Shown here piece after piece: positions 1 to 10,233 of a stretch of DNA of 64,000 nt; position 1 is the stretch's first letter; each line of letters begins with the position of its first letter. Position numbers and translations under genes: made by a program. Origin of the DNA: Phlegmacium glaucopus (lineage: Eukaryota > Basidiomycota > Agaricomycetes > Agaricales > Cortinariaceae); contig MU130379.1 of assembly GCA_015039465.1 (NCBI GenBank), positions 62,001 through 126,000 on the forward strand, given 5' to 3'. The notes below the pieces were generated by a model that was not told the origin of the DNA, did no database searches, and saw nothing but the letters and a program-made list of their open reading frames with translations.

Positions 1-2
1 AC

Positions 3-3000
3 AACGACATCTTTGATCATACTTCATTGGATGCTAATTTATATGCAGAGTTCAAATCAGATCGCAATAAGGCGGCGACTATACCTGCTGTATCCATCTT
101 ACTAGCAGTCGTAGCCTCTTCTCCAGACAAGCTCGATCAGCGGTTCCAGATCTACAACGCTGCAAAAAACATTGTGGAGAAGTACTCACTGGATCCTGAT
201 GGGGACGAGAATTCAAATTTGGAGAAGCTTCTCAATTGGTGTTGGCATCAAGGCACGTTCGAGAAAATACGACGTCTGAGTGAGCACAGTTTCATGGCCT
301 TGTTCTTTTAAGCTATGTCTTATGACCGCAGAAATATTGCGGCCAACGCCTGCGCAAACGCACTGGGAGAACAGTGAACGGTATGCATAATCTTTCTTTG
401 TTTGCCACAAAACTTATATGTTTCGCTTGTCTAGTCTTCATATAATCCAAAGTAGGACTTCTTAGCCAACCTTGTAAGTTTACTTATTGTAGCTTGATGT
501 GGCCTACAATAAACCATTTGTTGGAAACGCCGCCATCGATTTTGTCACATTCCTCGACAACACTGACAATCGTATCCGATATGGCAAGTTACAGGTTTAC
601 GCCAAAATAATTTCTGTACTTCAAAGTTCTGGCATGGGCAAATCGCGCATGCTCACAGAGGTATGCCCACATTCTATCAGTAGGGATAATTTGACGAGGT
701 CCTTATCAGGTTGGCAGTCGGATCTTCACGCTTCCCATCTGCCTCCGCCATCCAGGCTCTCCAGGCTACCCACTATCTGATTCAGATGTTTATTACTATT
801 TCGAGCAGATAACCACAGACAACGATATGAGTCTTACTGCGCATTCCGCTATCGCACGGTTCCTCACTGCTGCACACGAGGTCATGTTAAAGTGGCTCAA
901 GCGGGCACATGAAGAAACTTCCCACGATAAGGAATGGAACGGAAATCTGGACGAGAATCGCGGTGCAGGTTCTTTTCTGAAGTATTGGATAGAGCGAAAA
1001 CTGTAAGTCATCCATTACTTATGTTTCAGAGCTCACATTGTAGTTAGCAGATTAAATTAGGGCCGGAAAGCTCTGGCAGGAGCCCTCGGAGGTCCAATGA
1101 TCACCCGGACGTCGATAGTGTGGAGGAAAGCCTGAAGCTTTACGAAGGGGCCCGAGCGGCTGTCGAGGCCCTAATGGAATTCCTTACCTGTCTTTATGGT
1201 GGCGAGCGGTCTATATGCGTGACCTACTTTGACGAAGCTCATGAACTGAAAACGCGGTTCTGGGTCCTGCTGCATCTCTTAAGTCATCAGCCCGCGACGA
1301 CGAGGATGTGGTATGTCTTCATGGGGACCAAATCAAGCATTTCTTATTTCACTCCGCCGCCGCAAGACCGTGTGTCTTCAAATTTTCCCCTGCACTTCTC
1401 TGTCATTGACGAATAATAGTGCGTTCTCTGCGGCTTGCCAAGGAACAGCGAGTATTGCTACCACCATATATCGCATTGGACTTCGACCACAATAAAGGCC
1501 TACCAGAAGTCACTGCTACAATCGGCAAATTGCAGTCACTTACGCATCTTGCCAGTTACGGACGCCCCATGTATGTAGTTCTCATTCTCTACGGAAGATG
1601 TTGCTTATTACATATTAGGTGGAGGGCGCATTTACCTGAAGAGTCCGACGATGATATGGTCAAGATTGCCTCCCTGAAACTTACAAATGGGCTGCCATTC
1701 AATGATCTGAACGTAGACCATGTTTTTACCGTGCTTTCGCAGCGGCTGTGCATTGAACCCGTCCTTGTTAGTTCAGAAGCTATTAAACTCGCAGATCGCA
1801 GTGTTGCCTACCACATGAGACTTATCACTGGCATCTCAAATGATCGTCGAACACTCTACACATATTCCCCGTCGGAGCCGATCCTCGTCCTGGGCGCTGT
1901 TGCTATTTTGCACAATCCAGAAGATGACAAGTGTTTGGGGCAGGTTCTGGACACCTTTAGCCAGCATCTATGTAGCGCTGGATTGGTCGAAAAAGGTCTC
2001 ATAGGTGAATTAGGTGCACGGATACTGCTCCTATTGGCTCGTGACTTTGCGGCGCCGGTGAAACCTGGGCGTGGCCGAGACCTTCTTAAACCTGTTCCCC
2101 TTTTGACAGTCATCGACACCCTATTCGGCAATGCAACATGGGCGGGTGAACGTCGAACGGAGTATGTCAAGGCCTTTGGGGCTGCGCATGTGAACTTTAC
2201 ACATTGGATTGTGACAAAAGACCCTCTACCCGAAATGCCAGATCAGTAGGTATATTTTTCGGTGAAATTTTACTTCTTCCGATTCCTTCCCACTTAGGGA
2301 TTTACTTGCAAACTTATGGGCTCGTGGTGCAGGACTCCAGTGCTGCTTTATCCAAGTGACTCTATGATGGTTGTCTATTACGGCGGTATCAGCGCAAAGG
2401 CGATTTTCGATCCCACGATGCTCTCCGCAGTTTTTGGCCAGGTCAAGTTTAAAAGTAAAGCTGACACGACCACAGAACAGGCTATACGACCGATTGGGCT
2501 CCTGCGTAGCCTTTCTGGACCCCTTCCCTATCTTGCACTCCTTCTTGAACTTGGCAACGACTCTGATTATGGAGCAACAAAATCAAAAATAAAAGTCACA
2601 ACACCAACATCCACTATGGAGGATGAGTTTCAGATACTCCGACAAAATTGGTTGACCGCCATAGAGGCCCTTGAACAGTATCAGGCGTCGCACCCAGAAA
2701 AAAAGCGCAAAAAACAAGATCCGAAGTTAGTCAAAAAGCAGGATGATGTGAAAAAGGAGAGGCTAGCACTGGACGCCTACAACCGATATAGCATCGCTGT
2801 CCGTGGGGCCTTACCTAGCGTCTATGGCACACTAGTCACAGCAAAAGTTGAGAGGGAATTTGCAACCTTGCTCGCTACCACGATGCCGTCGCCCACTGCC
2901 CAAGATGAAATGATTCAGCACATGCGGCCCCTTGAGCGGCTGGGCCGTAAATCTGGTCATACTGCCTGGATGTCCAGGTATGTCGTGGGAGAAAGCGAGG

Positions 3001-3026
3001 AAGACTTGATGGATGTAGACCTCTGA
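3..3026 (+). CDS. P-loop NTPase with possible REase-like C-terminus (5' truncated, probably frameshifted)
   Basis: The reading frame is open at the left window edge, so the start is missing. Exons read about 3-279, 331-379, 493-660, 710-1002, 1061-1369, 1420-1570, 1619-2245 and 2298-3026, with GT/AG introns of about 50 nt (for example 1370-1419, 1571-1618, 2246-2297). A Walker A-like GMGKSR is at 640-657, followed by IFTLPICLR, and a Walker B-like YFDEAHEL is near 1227-1250. Near 2430-2455 GQVKFK resembles the QxK catalytic motif of restriction-endonuclease folds. The layout matches the high-copy agaricomycete NTPase families related to Crinkler-type NTPase-nuclease proteins (family knowledge; the nuclease is inference). 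Oddities: the frame does not join cleanly at about 1060 and shifts near 2355-2371, so the gene may be a pseudogene, or exons are misread. It ends in a Lys-rich linker and GRKSGHTAWMSRYVVG. Confidence 0.65.
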
Positions 3027-3683
3027 TGATGAACAAAGTAGTACGGATTCACGGTGTAATGTGTATTGTAACATTGTCAAAAGCCTCAGAGGTGCCAATA
3101 ATATGATCATTTGATATTGTGTTAAAAAATTTGACCAACTTGTGCCCCGGTAGCTCTGGTTTCACAATGGCCCCTGCCAAATCAACCAAAACTGAAACTG
3201 GAAGGATGTAAATGTCTGAAGAGGTTGTCTGGGTTCTTTATACACGATCTGAGGCCGTGTTCCAGTCGTGTCACTACTGAACCGAATCTCTATTCGACCT
3301 GTAATGTAGAACATATTAAATACATCAGCAAAACACCTTTGTACTTTAAATTGACGGCTACTTCTAGCCCTTTTACAGCTTGAGATAGATCATAGATACC
3401 TTCCCCAAGATGAATTCTTCCATACCTGGGGCTGGGTCAAGGCTGGGTTTGGTGGTAAGAATTGGTTTTTCTTTGTTCAGGCCAAGAACCAATGCTAATG
3501 CCCATAAAGGAAAAGCTAAGCTTCCTTTTGAATAGTGTTGTCAATGTGAATTCTTTTTTCGAAGTCTGTTGGCATATCAGCTCATTTTTTAAAAATCATT
3601 CTTGATGAACCACGGCATCTCAGACATCAGATTTGCAGAGGATGAAGACGATGGTCACAATATGCAACTATTCATCAATCACT
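3027..3683. other. intergenic, no gene seen
   Basis: AT-rich sequence between the NTPase gene and the retrotransposon. I see no long reading frame or repeat. It ends with the left copy of the retrotransposon target duplication. Confidence 0.6.
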
Positions 3684-3688
3684 GATAT

Positions 3689-4110
3689 TGTTACGAACAC
3701 TTCTTTTTCTTTTCTTAATCTCCACCGACCACATGCTCGTTTCACCCACATGCACCTTACACATTTCCTTCATCTCCGCTACCACATGTTTTCCTCTTTC
3801 TTTTCACCACATGCTCATTTCACCTATTCATATTCACACAACATGTTTCACATGCAGACGCCTTACCCTATGCACGACTCTCTCTATTAGTATAAATACC
3901 GTATTTACTCTCTTGTATTACCTTAGCTAATTCTTGAGACTCTAACCTCGGTTACTTTGCTCTAAGACATCCTCAAACTCTTAAGACGCTGCCTCGAGAC
4001 TCATCTCTTGGTAATCTTCTGAGCTCACCGAACGAACGAACGAACGAACGAACGAACTCTTATACGACTGTTTACGGCCAGAAGCCTCTGAGCCGTTCGA
4101 AGTTGTAACA
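3689..4110 (+). repeat. 5' LTR of the gypsy element
   Basis: 422 bp, TG...CA ends. It contains the promoter and a (CGAA)n microsatellite near 4020-4056 that has three more units than the 3' LTR. Other differences from the 3' LTR are four single-base changes, near 3857, 3874, 4001 and 4058. Confidence 0.95.
3891..3898 (+). promoter_or_regulatory. TATA box of the retrotransposon promoter
   Basis: TATAAATA in the 5' LTR, repeated in the 3' LTR at 10021-10028. Transcription would be expected to start about 25-35 nt downstream, at about 3916-3926, right where the primer-complementary sequence begins. Confidence 0.7.
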
Positions 4111-4111
4111 A

Positions 4112-4123
4112 AAGAATTAGCTA
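4112..4123 (+). other. putative self-priming primer-binding site
   Basis: The 12 nt AAGAATTAGCTA, one base after the 5' LTR, are the exact reverse complement of TAGCTAATTCTT at 3924-3935. That LTR segment lies about 33 nt downstream of the TATA box, at the expected 5' end of the transcript. In Tf1 the first 11 nt of the RNA fold back and prime minus-strand synthesis; this arrangement is the same. No obvious tRNA-complementary site was seen. Confidence 0.7.
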
Positions 4124-4305
4124 CAGTATTTCTACATGCTCTCTTCTTAGAAGCGTTGGTTATATCTAGCCGAACCCGAAACCAAAACACCGACATACCG
4201 AACCGAACGAATACTGTGAAAAGTTCATACTTGATCCAGTATAAGAAGATAGAGCAAGGACTTCTACACTTCTATGAAACAGACGACTGAAACCAAAACG
4301 AAACA

Positions 4306-5310
4306 ATGGCAGGAGAATCATCCACCATTCCTCATGTCCCGAAAGAACTAAACATCAACAAACCGACGCCTTTCACCGGCGACAGACGCAAAGTCAAAAC
4401 ATTCCTCCAAGAATGCAAGATATACTTGAGCGTAAACGACAAAGCCTACTCAGAAGATGGCCCAAAAATTGCTTTCATCCTCTCCTTCATGAACGATGGA
4501 GAAGCAGTTCAATGGAAAGAAACATGGATCGACAGCATCACTGACGCAACTGGGACGATCACCCTCCCCTCACTCCAAGTCTTCTATGACACCATCGCCG
4601 AACAATTCAAAGAAACGAACCGAGTCCAAGACTCAATGCACAAACTGGCCCTCCTACGACAAGGAAAGAAGTCAGCTGAACAAGTAGTTACCGAATTCTC
4701 TCTCCTGACAAGACAGGCCGGACTAGAGGAAGAAAGCACATCCGACAACATCCATCTCATCCAGATGTTCCGAAAAATCCTGAACCCATCTTTAACCCGG
4801 AAAATCATATTATCCCTTGACGTCCCAATGACGATCAAAGGCTGGAAAGACAGAGCGATCCAATATGACTCACAATACCGATTTGCGATGGCACTTTTGT
4901 CATCAGAACAACCGAACAGGAAACCCTATGACCCAGAATACAAAGAAGAAAAACCGAAATACGAAGGGAGGAATTGGTCCTCAAACAACAGACGAACCGA
5001 CCCAAACGCAATGGACGTCGACGCAATGAGCTATGAAAAACGAGGAGAATATATGCGCAAAGGCCTCTGTTTCAAATGTGACAAGCCCGGCCATATCTCC
5101 AGAGACTGCAAAGAGAAACGAGGAGGATACCAAGGAAATAGAAACCAAGGATCCTCGAACACCAAAAACAACCAGAAGAAACCAACGGTCAAAGACATCC
5201 ACGCCTTGATCAAAGGATTGAGCAAAAACGAACATGAGAAGCTCGCCAACCTCCAACTCGGAATCGAAGAAAACGAAGAGATTGTCGAAGAAGGAGATGA
5301 GGATTTTTAA
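4306..5310 (+). CDS. gag: retrotransposon Gag
   Basis: 334 aa from an ATG in the leader to TAA. It forms the element's capsid and nucleocapsid. The amino half (FTGDRRKVKTFLQECKIY, then QWKETW) is the Ty3/gypsy Gag capsid region, and CFKCDKPGHISRDC near residues 250-263 is a CCHC zinc knuckle for RNA binding. A Lys/Arg-rich tail and an acidic end follow. The stop lies 17 nt upstream of the pol ATG, in a different frame. Confidence 0.93.
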   Translation: MAGESSTIPHVPKELNINKPTPFTGDRRKVKTFLQECKIYLSVNDKAYSEDGPKIAFILSFMNDGEAVQWKETWIDSITDATGTITLPSLQVFYDTIAEQFKETNRVQDSMHKLALLRQGKKSAEQVVTEFSLLTRQAGLEEESTSDNIHLIQMFRKILNPSLTRKIILSLDVPMTIKGWKDRAIQYDSQYRFAMALLSSEQPNRKPYDPEYKEEKPKYEGRNWSSNNRRTDPNAMDVDAMSYEKRGEYMRKGLCFKCDKPGHISRDCKEKRGGYQGNRNQGSSNTKNNQKKPTVKDIHALIKGLSKNEHEKLANLQLGIEENEEIVEEGDEDF

Positions 5311-5327
5311 AGTGGAGAACTGAATCG

Positions 5328-8300
5328 ATGTCAGTTTCTCCCACGCTATCCATATCCAATTGCTTAGTACCTCGTTTAAATATTCACCAAATGAAAATAC
5401 CTATTTCTATAACGAGCGAAACGCAAAAAGATTCGGAAATCATCGAACAAGCCTTTATCGACTCTGGCGCAGACGGAAAATTCATCGACCAAAACTTTGT
5501 GAGAACACAAAAATTTACGATCAAAACCTTAAAAGTTCCCATCAAAGTTGTCAACGTTGACGGTACCCTGAACAAACGAGGCACGATCAAACATTACGTA
5601 AACCTTGAGATCAATGTTCTCGGACGAAAGAAGATGAACCGACTTTTAGTCACTGGATTAGGGAAACACAAGATTATTCTTGGAGCAACTTGGCTCAAAG
5701 AAAACAATCCCGAAATAAACTGGAAGAAAGAGACCCTTACATGGCGCAAGCCTGAACAACCAAAAGAAGAATTACCACGGAAACCAATTTTTAGGACACC
5801 CTCGAAACCCACTACTGTCGAAGAAGAAAACGATATCGAAGAATATCTAAATCGAACACAGAACCCCACCAACGATGATGAAATATCAATACTCGTTGCT
5901 TTTATCAATGGCGAAACGGACAACAAATATTGGATCAATGCGAAAACTTCTGCTTCACAAGATCTGGCTATGAAATACGACATCAAGCCTGACATCCCTG
6001 TCGAAGAAATAGTACCACCGGAGTACCATGAATACTTAGATGTATTTGATGAGAAAAAGGCGGACAGATTTCCTGAAGAACGACCCTGGGACCACAAGAT
6101 CGAAATGAAACCGACCTTTCAACCGAAGTCTTTCAAAACGTATAACCTCACACCGGCAGAACAAATCGAATTGGACAAATTCCTCAAAGAGAATCTCGAC
6201 CGAAAATACATTCGAAAATCACAATCCCCGATGGCTTCGCCGTTCTTCTTTGTATCCAAGAAAGATGGAAAACTTCGACCCTGTCAAGATTATCGATACC
6301 TGAATGAACACACAGTCAAGAATGCTTATCCACTCCTACTTATCACCGAAATCATGGACAAACTCAAAGGCGCAACTTGTTTCACAAAGTTTGACGTCCT
6401 AAGAGGCTACAACAACGTCCGGATTGCTAAAGGAGACGAATGGAAAGCTGCGTTCAAAACAAATCGAGGACTATTCGAACCAACAGTAATGTTCTTCGGA
6501 ATGTGCAATTCACCGGCAACATTCCAAGCAATGATGGACTCTATCTTCGAAGATCTTATCAAAGGCGACTATATCATTGTCTACATGGACGACATCCTAA
6601 TCTTTGCAAAGAACGAAAAGGATCTCGAAGAAATCACGAAAAAAGTCTTACAACGTCTACGGGAAAACGATCTCTATTTGAAACCAAAGAAATGCGAATT
6701 CAATAAGAAGAAAGTCGAATATCTTGGAATGATCATCGAAGAAGGCAAGATCTCTATGGACCCAACCAAACTCAAGGGTATCCGAGACTGGCCGACTCCT
6801 ACCTCTGTTAAAGAAGTACGATCCTTTTTAGGATTCGGAAACTTTTACCGACGATTCATCCGACACTTTTCTGACCTCTGTCAACCGTTGAATAATCTTT
6901 TGAAGAAAGACACACCTTTCGAATGGACCGACAAATGTCAAGAAACTTTCGAACTCCTGAAACAACGCTTTACCGAAGAACCTGTTTTACGAATACCTGA
7001 TCCGACCCGACCTTTCCAAATCAAATCCAATGCTTCGAAATACGCATCAGGCGCAGTCCTTACACAGACAGACATGAACGGGGACCGACACCCTGTAGCT
7101 TTCTTATCAAAAAGCTTCTCACCCACCGAACGAAACTACGAGATCTATGATCGAGAACTCTTAGCAATCATCAGAGCTTTAACCGACTGGAGACACTATA
7201 TCTTAGGATCCGAACATACAACGACAGTCTATTCTGATCACAAGAATTTGACTTATTACCGAACCGCACAAAAACTGAACAGACGACAAGCTCGATGGTC
7301 GTTGTTCCTCTCTGAATTCAATGTCAACCTCATCCATTTACCAGGGAACAAAATGATTCAATCTGACGCTCTATCCCGACGAGCTGACTTCTGTCCCAAA
7401 GATGACAATGACAACGAAGACATCACGATGCTCCCCGACTCCTTATTTGTTAATCTAGTCGATCTTGATCTACAACAACAAATAGCAAACTCTACTGACA
7501 TAGACACCGACGCTGCTGACGCATTATGCTCTTTACTCGACAAAGGACCATCTAATCTACGAAGTGACCTTGAAGACTGGTCGACTGAGGAATTTATGGG
7601 AAAACCGATTCTGTTCTACAAGGGAAAGAATTATATTCCCCAGAACCGAGAGCTACGCTTGAAATTAGTCAAACAATATCACGATTCACCAACCGCAGGG
7701 CACCCAGGAGAGTTAGAAACTTACAACTCAATCTCTCAACATTATTGGTGGCCAGGACTTCGTACCTTTGTGAAGAACTATGTGAAAGGATGCTCCGACT
7801 GCCAACAATTTAAAATCAACCGTAACCCATCAAAACCCTCTTTCTTACCGATTGAAGGACCCAAGGACTCTAGACCTTTTGCGAACTGTTCCATGGATCT
7901 GATCACTGATTTACCACCCATAGACGGCAAGGACGCTGTACTGGTCGTGGTCGACCACGGGCTTACAAAGGGGGTGATTCTTATCCCTTGTGCAAAAACT
8001 TGTACCTCCAAAGACATCGCCCAATTTTTGCTCGACAACCTTTACAAACGGTTTGGACTCCCTGACAAGATGATCTCCGACAGAGACCCCCGATTCACCG
8101 CCAAAGCCTTCGAAAACCTTTTTAAATTACTCAGAATTGAACATGCGAAGACAACGGCCTTTCACCCTCAGTCCGACGGAACAACTGAACGTTTCAACCA
8201 GGAGATCGAAGCATATCTCTCCATTTATTGCTTTGACAACCCGACAAACTGGTTATCCGCTTTACCGACACTCAAATTTACCCATAACAATCGAAGACAC

Positions 8301-8792
8301 TCCGGACGAACACAAACTCCTTTCGAATTAATCATGGGATCATCTCCAATCTCCATCCCTCTTTCATTTGAATACACGCAATTCCCTGCCGTTGAAGAAC
8401 GAACACGGAAATTAATCAAAGACCGAGAAGAAGCTCTGGCAGCACATGAACTAGCAAGACACCGAATGGAAAACAGAATCAAATCAAACTTCAAACCATT
8501 CCGGGAAGGACAACTAGTCTGGTTAGACTCCAGAAATCTAAAAACGAACTACAACAAAAAGATCGCACCAAGACGAGAAGGACCATTTCCTATCGAAAAA
8601 GTCCTTGGACCCCTCACCTATCGATTAAAACTCCCTGAAACATGGAAGATCCACAACATTTTCCACGCATACCTTCTTATGCCATACGTCGAAAACGAAA
8701 TACACGGACCGAATTTCCTCAAACCACCCGCAGAAATCATCGACAGAAATGAAGAATACGAAGTCGAATCGATCATTGGACACAGAAAATGA
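5328..8792 (+). CDS. pol: retrotransposon Pol (protease, RT, RNase H, integrase); nonsense codon in chromodomain
   Basis: 1154 aa from ATG to TGA. In order: aspartic protease (IDSGADGKFID, about residues 44-54), reverse transcriptase (YMDDIL, near 419), RNase H (DRELLAIIRAL, YSDHKNLTYY), integrase zinc-binding HHCC (HPGELETYNS ... CSDCQ) and a D,D-35-E core (SMDLITDLP, SDRDPRF, FHPQSDGTTERFNQ). The translation then enters a chromodomain (EYEVESIIGHRK) and meets TGA at 8790-8792. The same frame continues as GRGYQFKIRWKDYP and WEPESHI to TAG at 8922-8924, so the domain is intact except for the stop. CGA to TGA is the likely change. The gag-pol junction is a -1 frame step: the pol frame is open from 5301, so frameshifting or reinitiation could express it. 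Confidence 0.95.
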   Translation: MSVSPTLSISNCLVPRLNIHQMKIPISITSETQKDSEIIEQAFIDSGADGKFIDQNFVRTQKFTIKTLKVPIKVVNVDGTLNKRGTIKHYVNLEINVLGRKKMNRLLVTGLGKHKIILGATWLKENNPEINWKKETLTWRKPEQPKEELPRKPIFRTPSKPTTVEEENDIEEYLNRTQNPTNDDEISILVAFINGETDNKYWINAKTSASQDLAMKYDIKPDIPVEEIVPPEYHEYLDVFDEKKADRFPEERPWDHKIEMKPTFQPKSFKTYNLTPAEQIELDKFLKENLDRKYIRKSQSPMASPFFFVSKKDGKLRPCQDYRYLNEHTVKNAYPLLLITEIMDKLKGATCFTKFDVLRGYNNVRIAKGDEWKAAFKTNRGLFEPTVMFFGMCNSPATFQAMMDSIFEDLIKGDYIIVYMDDILIFAKNEKDLEEITKKVLQRLRENDLYLKPKKCEFNKKKVEYLGMIIEEGKISMDPTKLKGIRDWPTPTSVKEVRSFLGFGNFYRRFIRHFSDLCQPLNNLLKKDTPFEWTDKCQETFELLKQRFTEEPVLRIPDPTRPFQIKSNASKYASGAVLTQTDMNGDRHPVAFLSKSFSPTERNYEIYDRELLAIIRALTDWRHYILGSEHTTTVYSDHKNLTYYRTAQKLNRRQARWSLFLSEFNVNLIHLPGNKMIQSDALSRRADFCPKDDNDNEDITMLPDSLFVNLVDLDLQQQIANSTDIDTDAADALCSLLDKGPSNLRSDLEDWSTEEFMGKPILFYKGKNYIPQNRELRLKLVKQYHDSPTAGHPGELETYNSISQHYWWPGLRTFVKNYVKGCSDCQQFKINRNPSKPSFLPIEGPKDSRPFANCSMDLITDLPPIDGKDAVLVVVDHGLTKGVILIPCAKTCTSKDIAQFLLDNLYKRFGLPDKMISDRDPRFTAKAFENLFKLLRIEHAKTTAFHPQSDGTTERFNQEIEAYLSIYCFDNPTNWLSALPTLKFTHNNRRHSGRTQTPFELIMGSSPISIPLSFEYTQFPAVEERTRKLIKDREEALAAHELARHRMENRIKSNFKPFREGQLVWLDSRNLKTNYNKKIAPRREGPFPIEKVLGPLTYRLKLPETWKIHNIFHAYLLMPYVENEIHGPNFLKPPAEIIDRNEEYEVESIIGHRK

Positions 8793-8939
8793 GGACGAGG
8801 ATATCAATTCAAGATCCGATGGAAAGATTATCCAATCTCCGAAGCAACGTGGGAACCTGAATCACACATCAAAAATGCAGAGGACACGCTGTCGCTTTAT
8901 AAACAAACCCATCACCTCAATTAGATCAACTTCGAAAAC

Positions 8940-9131
8940 ATGCGTTACATTTCCTATCAACACGAACGCGTCGATGAGGACTTCTTAAAGTTCATCAACG
9001 TCATCGCCAAAATCGCCGATGATTTCGAAGATATAAGACTTGCCCTTGAAAAACAAAGAGACGACAACTTCATCCTCCCTAAATTCGATTTTGAAATCAA
9101 CTACTCTCGAATTCACTGCCCCTCTTTCTGA
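8940..9131 (+). CDS. small ORF downstream of pol
   Basis: 63 codons from ATG 15 nt after the extended pol stop. The peptide (MRYISYQHERVDEDFLKFI, then ALEKQRDD) looks like an amphipathic helical segment. It ends 4 nt before the ATG of the next ORF and lies in a different frame. It could be a separate peptide, the first part of ORF3 joined by frameshifting or splicing, or non-coding. Confidence 0.4.
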   Translation: MRYISYQHERVDEDFLKFINVIAKIADDFEDIRLALEKQRDDNFILPKFDFEINYSRIHCPSF

Positions 9132-9135
9132 AACT

Positions 9136-9807
9136 ATGCCCCGAACACCATCCTCATCTTCTTCGACCCGCTTTGCTCGTACCCGAACCCCGATTTACGA
9201 CTTCACCCACAAAGAACTTTCTTCATACATACAAAACAGACACAACATTAACAATCTCGTGCCATTTCTTCGACCGAACCCTGTCCTTTATACGAAATTC
9301 CTTTATTTCCACCATGTCGACCAAGCCATCATACGGGCGAAAATAGAACTCGATTACCTTCAGTCGCAGGCCGACGCAGTATATGACAACATGGCCAGCA
9401 GCGGACTAGTCCGCCACATCGAACCATTCATCAGACTCAAAAGAAACGACCCCATTGGCACACGACGACACACTCCCTATCCTGGACGACATTCATTCTC
9501 TCCCCTTCCTCTTCCTGACTCGACCGATCCCGGTTCGCGTACCAACCCCATCAACGTCGACGACAACCATGAAGTTCTTGTTCAACGACACTGCTCTCTT
9601 TGTGACTCCGACAGACACACATCTCGGCGGTGCTACACTCTAGGCGATGGATCACGAATCATTTTACCAGAAGACTTTCCACCACCAAACGTTTATCAAC
9701 AGTGCAACAATTGCTTTGAAGACGGCCACGGCTGGCAACAATGTAGGCTCGAGCAACGAGAGGGATTATTTTTAGAGTCTGAGTCGAATTCGGAGTCTTC
9801 GACGTAA
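9136..9807 (+). CDS. ORF3 of the retrotransposon with two CCHC zinc knuckles
   Basis: 223 aa from ATG to TAA, between pol and the 3' LTR on the sense strand. The Ser/Thr/Arg-rich amino end (MPRTPSSSSSTRFARTRTP) is followed by a helical region (HHVDQAIIRAKIELDYLQSQ). Near the C-terminus are two CX2CX4HX4C motifs, CSLCDSDRHTSRRC and CNNCFEDGHGWQQC, as in nucleocapsid zinc knuckles, then an acidic Ser-rich tail. Function unknown: an extra nucleic-acid-binding or nucleocapsid-like protein is plausible. It has no envelope-like signal peptide or membrane segment. An extended frame reaches upstream to about 9040 without an ATG. Confidence 0.75.
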   Translation: MPRTPSSSSSTRFARTRTPIYDFTHKELSSYIQNRHNINNLVPFLRPNPVLYTKFLYFHHVDQAIIRAKIELDYLQSQADAVYDNMASSGLVRHIEPFIRLKRNDPIGTRRHTPYPGRHSFSPLPLPDSTDPGSRTNPINVDDNHEVLVQRHCSLCDSDRHTSRRCYTLGDGSRIILPEDFPPPNVYQQCNNCFEDGHGWQQCRLEQREGLFLESESNSESST

Positions 9808-9817
9808 GACGGGGGTA
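9807..9817 (+). other. polypurine tract
   Basis: The purine-rich AGACGGGGGTA immediately precedes the 3' LTR and is the expected primer for plus-strand synthesis. Confidence 0.75.
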
Positions 9818-9818
9818 A

Positions 9819-10228
9819 TGTTACGAACACTTCTTTTTCTTTTCTTAATCTCCACCGACCACATGCTCGTTTCACCCACATGCACCTTACACATTTCCTT
9901 CATCTCCGCTACCACATGTTTTCCTCTTTCTTTTCACCACATGCTCATTTCACCTATTCATATTCACACAACATGTTTCACATGCGGACGCCTTACCCTA
10001 TGCATGACTCTCTCTATTAGTATAAATACCGTATTTACTCTCTTGTATTACCTTAGCTAATTCTTGAGACTCTAACCTCGGTTACTTTGCTCTAAGACAT
10101 CCTCAAACTCTTAAGACGCTGCCTCGAGACTTATCTCTTGGTAATCTTCTGAGCTCACCGAACGAACGAACGAACCCTTATACGACTGTTTACGGCCAGA
10201 AGCCTCTGAGCCGTTCGAAGTTGTAACA
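9819..10228 (+). repeat. 3' LTR of the gypsy element
   Basis: 410 bp, about 99% identical to the 5' LTR outside the CGAA repeat. The right copy of the GATAT target duplication follows directly. Confidence 0.95.
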
Positions 10229-10233
10229 GATAT

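Larger units (their letters stand above)
3689..10228 (+). mobile_element. Ty3/gypsy LTR retrotransposon (chromovirus, Tf1/sushi-like)
   Basis: A near-complete element bounded by two LTRs starting TGTTACGAAC and ending GTTGTAACA. A perfect 5-bp target duplication GATAT flanks it at 3684-3688 and 10229-10233. The order is LTR, primer site, gag, pol (protease, RT, RNase H, integrase, chromodomain), two extra ORFs, polypurine tract, LTR. The two LTRs differ by four substitutions and three copies of a 4-bp repeat, so insertion is recent. The TATA-like box, primer-site complementarity and chromodomain fit the self-priming Tf1/sushi lineage (family knowledge). A stop codon inside the chromodomain may make this copy defective. 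Confidence 0.95.
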
